Counted from the stretch's first letter, positions 16,574-26,298 are shown. The stretch: 60,932 nt of DNA from Cellulomonadaceae bacterium (GCA_031256435.1 JAIRQO010000023.1:1-60932), one strand, 5' to 3'. A program made the numbers and translations. Notes: generated by a model from the sequence alone, not told the origin.

Positions 16574-18232
16574 TCATGTCTGTGTGGCAATTTCCATCAC
16601 GGGGGTGGAGGCCTGGAGGCGTTTGGTGTAACTGTGCTGAGGATCATCCCACACCTGCTGCGTGGTGCCCACTTCCACCACGGTACCGTTCTGCATTACC
16701 GCCACACGGTGGCACAGATGCCTCACCACCGCCAAATCGTGAGACACCATCACCAGGGTCAGGTTGCGCTGTGTGGTTAAGCGGGCAAGAAGCTCCAACA
16801 CTTGCGCTCTCACGGAGACGTCCAGCGCGCTCACGGGTTCATCTGCGACGACGATGCTCGGCTGCGTCACCAACGCTCGGGCTATCGCGATGCGCTGGCG
16901 TTGGCCGCCGGAGAACTGATGGGGATACCGAGCCGTGGTGTCGGCGGGAAGGCCCACGGCCAGCAGCATCTCTTCTACGGTTTGCACGCGCTCGGCCTTG
17001 GGGATACGGAGCGCGAGCAGTGGCTCGGCAACAATCCGGCCGATGGTCATGCGCGGGTCCAAAGATCCCAGAGGGTCCTGAAACACCATCTGCTGGTTCC
17101 TCCGGAGAGCGGCCATCTGGGACTTTGTTGCGAGATCAAGGCGGAGCCCCTTGACTTCCACGGTGCCGGACGTGGGAGTGTCCAGGGCAGTGAGCATCCT
17201 CAGTGCCGTGGTTTTTCCAGAGCCGGATTCTCCTACAATGCCAAACCGTTCCCCAGGGTAGATATCCAGGCTGACCGCGTTCATAGCCTGGACGGGCGGC
17301 TGCGTGCGGCCCCGCGAGTACACCTTGGACACGTTTGTAAAGCGAATGATGGGTGGCGCCTCCCCCTCCTGAGGCATCACACTCACGGAGGGCATCGCAC
17401 TCGTGGAGGGCAACCCCAAATCCAGGGTCTCTAAGTCTGAGGCTGCCAACAGCCTGCGGGTGTACTCGTGTTGAGGCGAACCGAACACGTCAGTGATCGA
17501 GCCAGATTCCACTACATTCCCACCCAACATGACCAGTACACGTTCGCATACCCGACTCACCACCGCCAAGTCATGGGTAATGAACAGCAACCCGGCCCCG
17601 CGCTCTTCCACAAGCCGGACCATGAGGTCCAACACCTGTGCCTGGACCGTGACGTCCAGCGCGGTGGTGGGTTCATCCGCCACCAGCAGTGCTGGCTCGT
17701 TTGCCAAGGCCATCGCAATCATCACACGCTGACGTTGGCCTCCAGAGAGCTGGTGAGGATACGCGCGTGCCGCCGACGCAGGGTCTGGCAAGCCCACTTC
17801 CGTGAGTCCTGGGACTACGGCCTGGTGAAGGTCACTCCGGCTCCGGGTTCCACTACTGGAAACCTCGCTGTTCCCGCCGTGACGCAGCACCTCCGCAAGT
17901 TGATCTCCCACCCGCATGAGGGGATCAAGCGCCGTCATGGGTTCCTGGAACACCATGGAGGCCACCCGTCCACGATACGGAGCCATCTCCTTGTCCGTGA
18001 GACCCACCACATTGGGCGAGCCCGCAATACTGACACTGCCTGATGCCGTGAGATTGTCCGGAAGCAAACCCATGATCGCCAGCGAGGTCAGAGATTTCCC
18101 GGACCCAGACTCACCGATCAACCCCACGCGTTCACCCGGCGCAATGCTGAACTCCACGGAATCAACAAGCACACGCGAGCGGGTACGCACGCACAGACCC
18201 GACACGTCAACAGCGGGAACCATGTCACTCAT
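16574..18232 (-). CDS. Dipeptide/oligopeptide-type ABC transporter, double ATP-binding protein
   Basis: Two ATPase domains occur in one 552-residue chain. The first has Walker A GESGSGKS (40-47), signature LSGGQRQR and Walker B LLVADEPTTALD. The second starts near 295 with Walker A GESGSGKT, signature FSGGQRQR and VVADEPVSALD. Each ends with the H-loop (FITHDLAVV, MVSHDLAVV). This is the DppD-DppF fusion found in many actinobacterial importers. It powers the two permeases encoded just upstream; the start overlaps the permease stop by eight bases. Substrates of such systems include peptides, nickel and others, and cannot be decided here. Confidence 0.93.
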   Translation of the reverse strand: MSDMVPAVDVSGLCVRTRSRVLVDSVEFSIAPGERVGLIGESGSGKSLTSLAIMGLLPDNLTASGSVSIAGSPNVVGLTDKEMAPYRGRVASMVFQEPMTALDPLMRVGDQLAEVLRHGGNSEVSSSGTRSRSDLHQAVVPGLTEVGLPDPASAARAYPHQLSGGQRQRVMIAMALANEPALLVADEPTTALDVTVQAQVLDLMVRLVEERGAGLLFITHDLAVVSRVCERVLVMLGGNVVESGSITDVFGSPQHEYTRRLLAASDLETLDLGLPSTSAMPSVSVMPQEGEAPPIIRFTNVSKVYSRGRTQPPVQAMNAVSLDIYPGERFGIVGESGSGKTTALRMLTALDTPTSGTVEVKGLRLDLATKSQMAALRRNQQMVFQDPLGSLDPRMTIGRIVAEPLLALRIPKAERVQTVEEMLLAVGLPADTTARYPHQFSGGQRQRIAIARALVTQPSIVVADEPVSALDVSVRAQVLELLARLTTQRNLTLVMVSHDLAVVRHLCHRVAVMQNGTVVEVGTTQQVWDDPQHSYTKRLQASTPVMEIATQT

Positions 18233-19115
18233 CTCCCACCTGCTTCAACCGGGGATCCATCACGTCACGCAAACCGTCCCCCAGGAGATTCAACCCCAGC
18301 ACCGCAACGGCAATGGCCACCCCAGGAACCACGGCCAGGTAATCGTGACTTCCCAGGAACTGCTGGCCCGTGGCGAGCATCCGTCCCCAGGATGGAGTGG
18401 GCGGTGCCGTGCCGAGTCCCATAAAGGACAGCCCCGCCTCAGCCAACACCGCGAGGGCATAGGACACCGAGGCTTGCACAATCACCATGCCTGCGATATT
18501 CGGAAGTACGTGATCCCGTGCGATCGCCCACCCTGAGCGATTTGCCACGCGGGCCGCGAGGACGTAGTCCTGACTCAGCACCCGCAAGGCTCCGGACCGG
18601 GCAACCCGAGCAAAGGCCGGGATGGACGCTATTCCCAGGGCCACCATCGCCGTCGTCGTCGAGGCACCAAAGGCTGCGCCGAGCACAATCGCTAACAACA
18701 ATCCGGGGAAAGCCAGAAGGATGTCCGAACCGGTCATGAACACTGTGGATACCCACCCGCCGCGCATGGCTGCCCAGATGCCTGCGGGCACTCCCACCAC
18801 CAGGCCAATTCCCACGGACACAAGTCCCACATACAAGGTGATGCGCGCGCCCACCATGGTCTGCGAGAGCACATCTCGGCCTAGAGGGTCCGTTCCCAAG
18901 AGGTGACTCGATGACGGCCCTGCCAAGCGAATCGCCGCGTTGGTGGCGTAGGGATCATGGGGAGTCCAGACGAGGGACACCACGGCGGCAAGGATCACCA
19001 GAGCAACCAACACGATGCCCACAATGAGTCCGCCGTGAACGCCTGGCGTAAAGCGTGCGGGGCCAGCGGTGGCAGCTGAGGACGGAAGGCTGGAGACGGG
19101 CCGGGTAGAACTCAT
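18225..19115 (-). CDS. ABC transporter permease, DppC/OppC type
   Basis: The 296-residue membrane protein has about six helices. The N-terminal region ends before LVWTPHDPYATNAAIRLAGPSSSHLLGTDPLGRDVLSQTMVGARITL, the characteristic OppC segment. The coupling helix EAA loop reads GIASIPAFARVARSGALRVLSQDYVLAARVANRSGW. It pairs with the upstream DppB-like permease to form the channel of the importer. ATG 19115 overlaps the preceding stop as ATGA. The length is typical. Confidence 0.93.
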   Translation of the reverse strand: MSSTRPVSSLPSSAATAGPARFTPGVHGGLIVGIVLVALVILAAVVSLVWTPHDPYATNAAIRLAGPSSSHLLGTDPLGRDVLSQTMVGARITLYVGLVSVGIGLVVGVPAGIWAAMRGGWVSTVFMTGSDILLAFPGLLLAIVLGAAFGASTTTAMVALGIASIPAFARVARSGALRVLSQDYVLAARVANRSGWAIARDHVLPNIAGMVIVQASVSYALAVLAEAGLSFMGLGTAPPTPSWGRMLATGQQFLGSHDYLAVVPGVAIAVAVLGLNLLGDGLRDVMDPRLKQVGDE

Positions 19116-20065
19116 GAGGACTCCCTGAGGCGAATCCGCGGGTCAAGGACCATGTACAGCAGGTCCACGGCGATGTTCAACACCACCACAATGGTCACCA
19201 GCACCATCACGATTCCCTGCACCGCCTGCAGGTCCCGTTGCCCCACGGCGTCCACCAACATGGACCCGATGCCGGGCACCACAAACACCCGCTCAATCAC
19301 CACCGCGCCGATCAACATGGAGGCGAGTTGAACGCCTACCACGGTCACAATGGGTACCGCAGCATTCCGCAGTCCGTGCCTCACCAACGCCCGGTTCCAC
19401 GTGGACCCTCCCGCTCGCGCGGTGCGTAGGAAGTCCTCTCGCATGACCTCCAACACGGCAGAGCGAATGTAGCGCGTCATCACCGCCGTTTGCACCGTGG
19501 CCAGTGCGAGCACCGGCAAGGTGACGCGCCGGAGAAACTCGCTGAAGTCATACGCCGGAGGCATCCATCCTCCCGAGGGCAGCCATCCGAGCCGCACAGC
19601 GAAGAGCCCCACCAGGAGTACCCCCACCAGGAAACTAGGGAGCGCCACGCCTATCTGGGACGCCCCCGCAATCCCCACCCCCAGCGGGGAACGGTGCTTG
19701 ACGGCGGCCAGCGTGCCCAACGGGATGGCGGCAAGGAGCGCGAGCACCATGCCTAGCCCGACGATGATGAGGGTCACCTGCACGCGATCCAGGATCAGCG
19801 GCGTCAAGGCGCGGCCCGTCACAAAACTGGTGCCGAAATCCAGGTGCAGGATTCCGCCCATCCAGGTGACGTACTGGGCAATCAACGGGGAGTTGGTGCC
19901 GTGCGCTTCCCGCCAGGCTTCCAAGGCATCCGGGGTGGCGTTAATCCCTAACGCCACGGTGGCGGCATCACCCGGCATGACGCGCAGAATGAGAAATATC
20001 AGCACCGAGGCAATCAGGAGGGTTCCCAGGAGTTTGCCCAAGGCGCGCAGGAAGTAGGTGGTCAT
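19112..20065 (-). CDS. ABC transporter permease, DppB/OppB type
   Basis: The 317-residue protein starts TTYFLRALGKLLGTLLIASVLIFLILRVMPGDAA, the typical DppB beginning, and has about six helices. The loop TLPVLALATVQTAVMTRYIRSAVLEVMREDFLRTARAGG is the EAA coupling motif. ATG 20065 lies two bases after the lipoprotein stop; a GTG at 20077 would add four residues and overlap it. It forms the membrane channel with the DppC-like protein. Confidence 0.93.
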   Translation of the reverse strand: MTTYFLRALGKLLGTLLIASVLIFLILRVMPGDAATVALGINATPDALEAWREAHGTNSPLIAQYVTWMGGILHLDFGTSFVTGRALTPLILDRVQVTLIIVGLGMVLALLAAIPLGTLAAVKHRSPLGVGIAGASQIGVALPSFLVGVLLVGLFAVRLGWLPSGGWMPPAYDFSEFLRRVTLPVLALATVQTAVMTRYIRSAVLEVMREDFLRTARAGGSTWNRALVRHGLRNAAVPIVTVVGVQLASMLIGAVVIERVFVVPGIGSMLVDAVGQRDLQAVQGIVMVLVTIVVVLNIAVDLLYMVLDPRIRLRESS

Positions 20066-20067
20066 GA

Positions 20068-21603
20068 TCACTGCCACCTCAGCCCGGTCAGGTCCATGGA
20101 CTCGGTGACGGCATTCACGGCAATCCCTGTCAGGTTCTCATTGGCGGCAATGAGTGTGGGCGCTTGATACAGCACCACGCCCGGTGTTTCCTCCACTATT
20201 TTCCTCACTACGGCCCGCATCCCTGACACCCATTCATCGTGGGTACCGGCGTCAGCCACCGCAGCGGCTTTCATGATGGCGGGATCATGGAAGCCCAGGT
20301 AATAATCCGGCTGCAGTACGGTCAGGAGATCCCGAGCCTCGGAGTGCATGATCACGGACATTTGGAAATCGTGACGCGTGAATACTTGATCCAGCCACAC
20401 GGCAGGGAATTCCAGCACGTGAATGGTTGCCGTCACCCCTACCGCCGCCAGTTGGCTCTGCACTACTTGGGCGGCCGTGGTGGCGTAGGGCCGAGACGGA
20501 ACGTCAAAACGCACATGCAGGTTGGTCACCCCGGCTTCGGCCAGGAGTGCCTTGGCTTTGGCTGGGTCATAGGCAAACTCGCTAGTGAGATCTTCATAAT
20601 ACGGATCCTGCTGCGTCACCATGGCGGCCACCAAGTGTCCATAGCCTGCCGTGGCGGATTCCATCACGGCTTCGCGATCAATCGCGAAGGCAAAGGCTTG
20701 CCTCACCCTGAGGTCATCAAACGGCGCCTGGCGGTTATTGAAACTCAGCAGCACTTCCCCGGTGGAGGTTCCCGCACTGACGTGGATCCCTGCAACGCCT
20801 TCCAGTGCGGCGGCTTGATCGCCGCTCTCCATCCCCCAAATCATGTCAATATCCCCGGACCTCAGGCCGTTGACGGAGGCCGTAGTATCCGTGAGATACC
20901 GCACGGTGATCTGGTCCATTGCCGGGATGCCACCCCAATAATCGGCTCGTCCTGCCAGGGTGATGTGATTACCTGGCGACACTTCCACAACCGAAAACGG
21001 ACCAGTTCCCACCGTCTGCGTGGCGCGATCAAAATTGACGTCTGCGGGGAAGATGGCCCCCACCGCTGTAGCCATGGAGAAGAGCCACTGGTTGCTGGGT
21101 TGGGCGAGCGTCACCTTCACCACCTCGGTACCCACGGCCTCGGCAGACGCCACCACGTCCATCTGAGATTTGATGGCGTTGAGCCACTCGGATTGAACGG
21201 CGTTGATGGACGCCACCACGTCATCCGCTGTCATGTGCCGTCCGTCCGAGAACAGCACGCCTTGACGCAGGGTGAACTCGTACACCGTGCGGTCCTCGGA
21301 CAGGGTCCAGGATTCCGCGAGCAACGGCACCACCGCGCCGCCCTGATCCACTGTCACCAACGTTTCATAGACATTCCCCAACAAGAGCTGCGGGATGGCT
21401 GCCCCGGCAGTCGTCGTAAAATCCAAATTGACAGGCTCGGCTCCCACTGCCACCACCAGATCCCGCCGACTCGCATCTACCTCGCCTGCCGGACCCACCG
21501 CGGTGTACCCGGCATTGCAGCCGGTGAGGCTCACCGCCAACCCCGCAACCAGTCCCAGCGCGCACACCCGTGCCACCATGGGGCGCAGGCGCTGAAATCT
21601 CAT
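20068..21603 (-). CDS. Extracellular solute-binding lipoprotein, family 5 (peptide type)
   Basis: The 511-residue protein has a lipoprotein signal ending LAVSLTGC, so it is anchored outside the membrane by a diacylglyceryl-Cys. The mature part matches SBP family 5: ESWTLSEDRTVYEFTLRQGVLFSDGRHMTADDVVAS near the N-terminus and DDLRVRQAFAFAIDREAVMES in the middle. It captures substrate for the two permeases and double ATPase that follow. ATG 21603 has AGGG ten bases upstream; the frame is open to 21696 but the extra part lacks a signal. It heads the operon, so the promoter should lie in 21604-21698, shared with the divergent small gene. Confidence 0.94.
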   Translation of the reverse strand: MRFQRLRPMVARVCALGLVAGLAVSLTGCNAGYTAVGPAGEVDASRRDLVVAVGAEPVNLDFTTTAGAAIPQLLLGNVYETLVTVDQGGAVVPLLAESWTLSEDRTVYEFTLRQGVLFSDGRHMTADDVVASINAVQSEWLNAIKSQMDVVASAEAVGTEVVKVTLAQPSNQWLFSMATAVGAIFPADVNFDRATQTVGTGPFSVVEVSPGNHITLAGRADYWGGIPAMDQITVRYLTDTTASVNGLRSGDIDMIWGMESGDQAAALEGVAGIHVSAGTSTGEVLLSFNNRQAPFDDLRVRQAFAFAIDREAVMESATAGYGHLVAAMVTQQDPYYEDLTSEFAYDPAKAKALLAEAGVTNLHVRFDVPSRPYATTAAQVVQSQLAAVGVTATIHVLEFPAVWLDQVFTRHDFQMSVIMHSEARDLLTVLQPDYYLGFHDPAIMKAAAVADAGTHDEWVSGMRAVVRKIVEETPGVVLYQAPTLIAANENLTGIAVNAVTESMDLTGLRWQ

Positions 21604-21698
21604 GGGATCAACCCTAGCGCGAGGGTGTGACACGGCGCGGCGGCGCAACCCATCTGCGAGAGTCCCGCCTGCAGAAGTCCCACCGGGGAGAACCACTC

Positions 21699-21917
21699 AT
21701 GCGAGAGGAACAGACGGACGGCCTGCGGGGCGGGTGGCACGCACTGACCGCCACGGGTCAGAGGTTGGCCATGGCGTTGGGGGCCGCACTCCCGTGGCTC
21801 GCAGCCCTCGCGCTCCTCGCCATCATCCCCGTGGTAGTGATCCGCAAACGCAAGGCATCACGCGCTGTCACCGCCGACCCCGGTGCGCCGGAGATGAACC
21901 CTGACGGTGACGAGTAG
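21699..21917 (+). CDS. Small single-pass membrane protein, unknown
   Basis: This 72-residue protein has a hydrophilic N-terminus (MREEQTDGLRGGWH), one membrane helix (about 28-50: ALPWLAALALLAIIPVVVI), then RKRK and a polar tail. The positive charges after the helix suggest an outside-N, inside-C topology. GGGGAG stands eight bases before ATG 21699, an excellent ribosome site. It ends about ten bases before the sigma-factor start, so the two are probably one transcript, and it diverges from the ABC lipoprotein gene. I do not recognise the family; a partner role with the sigma factor is only a guess. Confidence 0.62.
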   Translation: MREEQTDGLRGGWHALTATGQRLAMALGAALPWLAALALLAIIPVVVIRKRKASRAVTADPGAPEMNPDGDE

Positions 21918-21927
21918 TGTCACGGCC

Positions 21928-22545
21928 ATGGACTCCGGGTTTGATCGGCTTTTTCGCTCGGTCTACCCTGACATGCAACGCTACTTTGCCCGCATTCTTG
22001 GGCCTGATCAGGCAGACGATGCCGTGGCCGCAACCCTGACTGCCGTTCTTGAGAAGTGGGCCAGCGCGCCCGCCCGGCTTGATCAGCAACGCGCGTGGGC
22101 GTTTGGCTTTGCCCACAATAAACTCCGCGAAGCCGAACGGGAACGCCGACGTCAGGCTCATCTGGTGAGCGTTGCGGCAACTCAATCCGGTTCAGGTTTT
22201 CTCCCCGCGCCCGACGACGATATCGCAGCGCTGGATAGAGCCAGGAGACTGCTCGCCCGTTTGCCCCAAGGCGAGAGAGATGCCGTGAACTTGACAATGC
22301 TGGCCGGACTCACAGCACGCGAGGCGGGTCAAGTACTGGGGTGCAGCACCAGCGCGGTGACCTCACGAGTGACGCGGGCACAGCCGCCGCCCGTCAGGTC
22401 ATCGGACCGCTCCCCGTGCCCGTCCAGCAGGCTCGCCCGCTCATCATCGCGGCGTGGGAGCGTCCTCAGCCCTGAACCTGCACCACCAGCCCGGCCTCCA
22501 GCGGGTCCTCGGGCCGGTCCACCGTCACCACGTCACCGTCCGTGA
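21928..22545 (+). CDS. ECF-type sigma factor-like protein with an apparent C-terminal frameshift
   Basis: Region 2 is clear ([59 protein letters not shown]), and region 4 follows ([40 protein letters not shown]). At about 22380 the reading becomes Pro/Arg/Ser-rich and runs 80 bases into clpB. The next frame from 22380 gives [18 protein letters not shown] and a stop at 22473-22475, which looks like a natural continuation. A one-base change therefore seems to have shifted the end; a sequencing error is possible. GTG 21907 is an alternative start. The DNA-binding helix itself is retained. Its regulon is unknown. Confidence 0.68.
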   Translation: MDSGFDRLFRSVYPDMQRYFARILGPDQADDAVAATLTAVLEKWASAPARLDQQRAWAFGFAHNKLREAERERRRQAHLVSVAATQSGSGFLPAPDDDIAALDRARRLLARLPQGERDAVNLTMLAGLTAREAGQVLGCSTSAVTSRVTRAQPPPVRSSDRSPCPSSRLARSSSRRGSVLSPEPAPPARPPAGPRAGPPSPRHRP

Positions 22546-25066
22546 CGGTTCCGGACAACAGTTCCTTGGCCAACCTGTCCCCAATCTCGCGTTGCACCAG
22601 CCTACGCAGCGGCCGCGCTCCGTACGCGGGATCGTAACTCTCCATGGCCAGCCAATCGCGCGCGGCCTGGGTCACGTCCACCGTGATCCGGCGGTCCGCC
22701 AACCTCCGCGCAAAGCCCGCCACGGTGAGGTCCACAATCTGACCCAACTCCGGCAGCGTCAGGGCATCAAAGATCACCACGTCATCCAGGCGGTTCAGGA
22801 ACTCGGGCTTGAAGGCTGCCCTCACGGTGGCCATGACGGCCTCGTGCTTGGCTGCCGTGTCCAGCCCCTGCTCCACCAAGAACTGCGATCCCAGGTTGGA
22901 GGTCAGAATCAGGATCACATTGCGGAAGTCCACGGTACGTCCTTGCCCGTCAGTCAGGCGCCCGTCATCCAGAACTTGCAGCAGGATGTCAAACACCTCC
23001 GGATGTGCCTTCTCTACTTCGTCGAGCAACACCACGGAATAGGGCCGCCGGCGCACGGCCTCCGTCAACTGGCCGCCTTCCTCATAGCCCACGTATCCGG
23101 GAGGCGCCCCCACCAAACGCGCCACCGAGTGCTTCTCGGAATACTCGGACATGTCAATGCGGATCATGGCGCGTTCATCATCAAAAAGGAACTCTGCCAG
23201 CGCTTTGGCCAACTCGGTTTTCCCTACGCCCGTGGGCCCAAGGAACAGGAACGAACCGGTGGGCCTGTCCGGATCAGACACTCCCGCGCGGGCTCGTCGT
23301 ACAGCGTCAGCAACGGACTGCACGGCATCATGCTGCCCAATCAGCCGCGTGCCGATGGCCTGCTCCATGGCCAGCAACTTCTCCGTCTCGCCGGTGAGCA
23401 TGCGGCCCGCGGGAATGCCCGTCCAATCAGACACCACCTCGGCAATCTCGTCCGCGCCCACCTTGTCCGCCACCATGGGAGCAGTATTTTCTACGACGAT
23501 ATTCTCGGCATGTTCTGCCGCTTCAAGTTCCTTTTCCAGCGCGGGTATTTGGCCGTATTGCACCCGGGCAGCACCTTCCAGGTTGCCTTCCCGCAGGAGG
23601 GATTCTGCTTCAATGCGCAGTTGATCCAGGTGCGCACGGAGGTCCCCCACACGGTTGTGCCCGGCTTTCTCGGATTCCCAGCGTGCGGTGAGGGCGGCCA
23701 GGTTCTCGCGAGCGTCCGCCAGGTTGGCGCGCAGGCTGGCCAGGCGTTCCACCGAGGCGGGATCATCCGCTTCCGAGAGCACCACTTCCTGCATTTCCAA
23801 ACGCGTGACGGCCCGCTGCAGGGCGTCAATTTCCACAGGGCTGGATTCCAGTTCCATGCGGAGGCGCGAGGCCGCCTCATCCACCAGGTCAATGGCCTTG
23901 TCCGGCAGTTGACGTCCGTTAATGTAGCGATCAGACAGGGTTGCCGCGGCCACCAGTGCTGCATCCGCGATGGTGACCTTATGGTGCGCCTCATACCGCT
24001 CCTTCAGACCGCGTAGGATGGCCACGGTGTCCTCCACCGAGGGCTCCCCCACAAACACTTGCTGGAACCGGCGTTCCAGGGCTGGGTCCTTTTCTATCCG
24101 CTCGCGGTATTCATCCAGGGTGGTGGCGCCCACCAGGCGCAGTTCGCCGCGCGCGAGCATGGGCTTAAGCATATTGCCGGCGTCCATGGCGGAGTCCCCA
24201 CCGGCACCAGCACCCACTACGGTGTGCAGTTCATCAATGAAGGTGACCACCTCGCCGTCCGAGGATTTGATGTCCTCCAACACGGCCTTGAGGCGTTCCT
24301 CAAACTCGCCGCGGCACTTGGCTCCGGCCACCATGGAGGCCAGGTCCAGGGAAATCAGGCGCTTGCCGCGCAGGGATTCTGGAACGTCCCCTGCCACGAT
24401 GCGTTGGGCTAGGCCCTCCACCACGGCGGTTTTCCCCACGCCCGGTTCCCCGATGAGCACGGGGTTGTTCTTGGTGCGCCGGGAGAGCACCTGGATGACG
24501 CGGCGAATCTCCCCGTCCCGCCCGATCACCGGATCCAGACGTCCTGTGCGGGCCACTTCGGTCAGATCCGTGCCGTACTGTTCCAGTGCTTTGTAGGTGC
24601 CTTCCGGGTTGGGGGACGTGACGCGTGTGGTTCCCCTGACGGCGGGAAGGGCGTTGCGGAGGGCTTCCGCAGTGGCGCCCGCGTTGGTCAGTGCTGTTGC
24701 GGTGGCATCCTGACCAGCGGCGATGCCGATGAGCAGGTGCTCGGTGGACACGTACTCGTCCGTGAGGCGCTTGGCTTCTTCAGCGGCGGCGTCCAGGGCT
24801 GTCAGCAGCGCGCGCGAGGGTTGGGCCTGCTGCACGGAGGTTCCAGCGGCGCGCGGAAGTTCCACCAGGGCACGGCGCATGGTGCCGCCAATGGCTTGCG
24901 GGTCCGCGCCGGCTGCTTGGAGCAACGCGGGGGCGAGTCCGCCATCCTGCGTGAGCAGGGAATTCATCAGATGCGCGGTATCGGTGTGCGGGTTCCCCGC
25001 GGCCGTAGCCGATTGCACCGCATCACTCAGGGCTTCCTGAGATTTGGTTGTCAGTTGCATATCCAT
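22466..25066 (-). CDS. clpB: ATP-dependent disaggregase ClpB
   Basis: At 866 residues this is the full ClpB length. It has the N-domain ([13 protein letters not shown]), AAA-1 with Walker A GEPGVGKT and [20 protein letters not shown], a coiled-coil M-domain (about 405-520, Leu/Glu/Arg-rich) and AAA-2 with GPTGVGKTE and [16 protein letters not shown]. The M-domain separates ClpB from ClpA/C. It threads aggregated proteins through a hexameric ring together with DnaK. The ATG stands four bases from an HspR-type HAIR operator, so heat-shock control by HspR is likely. The mRNA may be leaderless because TACACT lies seven bases before the ATG. Confidence 0.96.
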   Translation of the reverse strand: MDMQLTTKSQEALSDAVQSATAAGNPHTDTAHLMNSLLTQDGGLAPALLQAAGADPQAIGGTMRRALVELPRAAGTSVQQAQPSRALLTALDAAAEEAKRLTDEYVSTEHLLIGIAAGQDATATALTNAGATAEALRNALPAVRGTTRVTSPNPEGTYKALEQYGTDLTEVARTGRLDPVIGRDGEIRRVIQVLSRRTKNNPVLIGEPGVGKTAVVEGLAQRIVAGDVPESLRGKRLISLDLASMVAGAKCRGEFEERLKAVLEDIKSSDGEVVTFIDELHTVVGAGAGGDSAMDAGNMLKPMLARGELRLVGATTLDEYRERIEKDPALERRFQQVFVGEPSVEDTVAILRGLKERYEAHHKVTIADAALVAAATLSDRYINGRQLPDKAIDLVDEAASRLRMELESSPVEIDALQRAVTRLEMQEVVLSEADDPASVERLASLRANLADARENLAALTARWESEKAGHNRVGDLRAHLDQLRIEAESLLREGNLEGAARVQYGQIPALEKELEAAEHAENIVVENTAPMVADKVGADEIAEVVSDWTGIPAGRMLTGETEKLLAMEQAIGTRLIGQHDAVQSVADAVRRARAGVSDPDRPTGSFLFLGPTGVGKTELAKALAEFLFDDERAMIRIDMSEYSEKHSVARLVGAPPGYVGYEEGGQLTEAVRRRPYSVVLLDEVEKAHPEVFDILLQVLDDGRLTDGQGRTVDFRNVILILTSNLGSQFLVEQGLDTAAKHEAVMATVRAAFKPEFLNRLDDVVIFDALTLPELGQIVDLTVAGFARRLADRRITVDVTQAARDWLAMESYDPAYGARPLRRLVQREIGDRLAKELLSGTVTDGDVVTVDRPEDPLEAGLVVQVQG

Positions 25067-25069
25067 GAA

Positions 25070-25090
25070 GTTGAGTGTACCCCACTCAAC
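25070..25090 (-). promoter_or_regulatory. HAIR operator (HspR site) overlapping the clpB promoter
   Basis: TTGAGT, seven bases, then ACTCAA matches the HAIR consensus CTTGAGT-N7-ACTCAAG at 12 of 14 positions; the outer bases are G and C. Read on the minus strand, the second half contains TACACT (25080-25075), a possible -10 hexamer seven bases before the clpB ATG. Confidence 0.85.
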
Positions 25091-25154
25091 TTTGATTGGC
25101 TAGTCCGCTGGGGAGTTGGATTCGGGTACGTTACTGACCCCTGGCCCTTTTCCC

Positions 25155-25210
25155 GTGGGGGTGTGCTTGTACGCGTACGGGTAGTCATACGGGTACAAGC
25201 ACACCCCCAC
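25155..25210. repeat. Long perfect inverted repeat between clpB and the SDR gene
   Basis: GTGGGGGTGTGCTTGTAC (25155-25172) is perfectly complementary to 25193-25210 around a 20-base loop; the loop region contains the direct repeat of ACGGGTA. The stem would be very stable on RNA. The SDR gene on the minus strand ends 72 bases before it, so it may act as its terminator or RNA 3' stabiliser, but no T-run follows on either strand. Confidence 0.7.
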
Positions 25211-25281
25211 AAGCCTGAGGGCATGAGGAAGCAGGTATGTGCCCCGAGTGATGAACCCCTGAACCACAGGCACGCCCACAC

Positions 25282-26298
25282 CTACATGCGCGCCTCGCGG
25301 TGGAGGTTTCGGTGGAGGTGTTGGGCGGGGGCGGGTGGTGGCGTCGTGACGGCTCGTGCCCTGGAGGGCTTGCCGGGTCCGGGCTTACTGCGTCCAGCCT
25401 GGGACAGTGCCCGCTTCAGCCGTCCCCCGGGAAGCCCCGCCGCCTCGGCGGCGTCGTCGCCCTCACCTTTGGTCATGGCAAGCATATCCTTCATAGTCAT
25501 CGCGGCCATCGTCCCGCCATCGCAAATAATGTCCACACCGGTGAGATATCCCGGGCCTTCACTGATCACGTAAGCAAGCAGCGAACCCACTTCCTCTGGT
25601 TTCCCAAACCGCTTGAGCGCTGCGATATCTGTCAGTTTGTCACTCCCGGACGCGATCTCCAGATTGCCCATAGGGGTGTCAAAAGACCCCGGCGAGACGC
25701 TAAGAATCCGAGCACCCTTGGCTCCAAATGCAGCGGCCATTTTCTTGGAGTACCAAATCACAAACGCCTTGGATTGCCCATAGGCAAGCCCGGCGCGCAT
25801 CTTCCCCGGAATGAGATTAGCCGCCTTGACAATCTTGGTGGAAAAAGCATCCGAATCCGTCAGTGCCAGCGCAAATGTGCGCTTGGGATTGACCACATCC
25901 GGCATCATGTGACCGGCCACGGAGGACACATTGACCATCGCATCGCCCTCGCGCGCAAGGCGCAGATAAGACTCAGTCATGTTGAGGGTCCCCACGGAGT
26001 TCACGCGGAAAATGAACTCAGCATTACCCATCTGGGGCGATACTCCAGCGGAATGGACCACGGCGCGCACGTGTCCGCCTGCTTCGGCGCGGTCAAACTC
26101 GGTGTTCACCGTGGCACGATCCGTAATATCGCAGACCGCGCCGGTGGCATCGATTCCCGCGGCGGTCAGTTCTTCTACTGCGGCCGTGAGAGCGTTCTGG
26201 TCAATGTCCCACAGGACAATGCGGTGATCTTTACCCATAATATGCGCGGTGGCCAGGCCCATGCCTTTGGCGCCGCCGGTGATAACAACAGTGTTCAT
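25282..26298 (-). CDS. Short-chain dehydrogenase/reductase
   Basis: The 338-residue protein has the NAD(P)-binding motif TGGAKGMG (7-14), the N100 and S125/S126 positions, and the catalytic pair Y173-x3-K177 (YGQSK). CDGGTMAAM near the end is typical of the family. The acidic residue after strand 2 (WDIDQ) suggests NAD(H) preference. The substrate is unknown; hydroxysteroid-like dehydrogenases have similar patterns. Family members have about 250 residues; the extra length is a loop around 135-165 and a basic Pro-rich tail of about 60 residues. ATG 26298 is preferred because the fold begins there, although the ribosome site is weak. Confidence 0.88.
   Translation of the reverse strand: MNTVVITGGAKGMGLATAHIMGKDHRIVLWDIDQNALTAAVEELTAAGIDATGAVCDITDRATVNTEFDRAEAGGHVRAVVHSAGVSPQMGNAEFIFRVNSVGTLNMTESYLRLAREGDAMVNVSSVAGHMMPDVVNPKRTFALALTDSDAFSTKIVKAANLIPGKMRAGLAYGQSKAFVIWYSKKMAAAFGAKGARILSVSPGSFDTPMGNLEIASGSDKLTDIAALKRFGKPEEVGSLLAYVISEGPGYLTGVDIICDGGTMAAMTMKDMLAMTKGEGDDAAEAAGLPGGRLKRALSQAGRSKPGPGKPSRARAVTTPPPAPAQHLHRNLHREARM

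Noticed and set aside
22454-24016. Long plus-strand frame opposite clpB
   Set aside because: It is the complement of ClpB codons with His-rich nonsense composition; ClpB is unambiguous.
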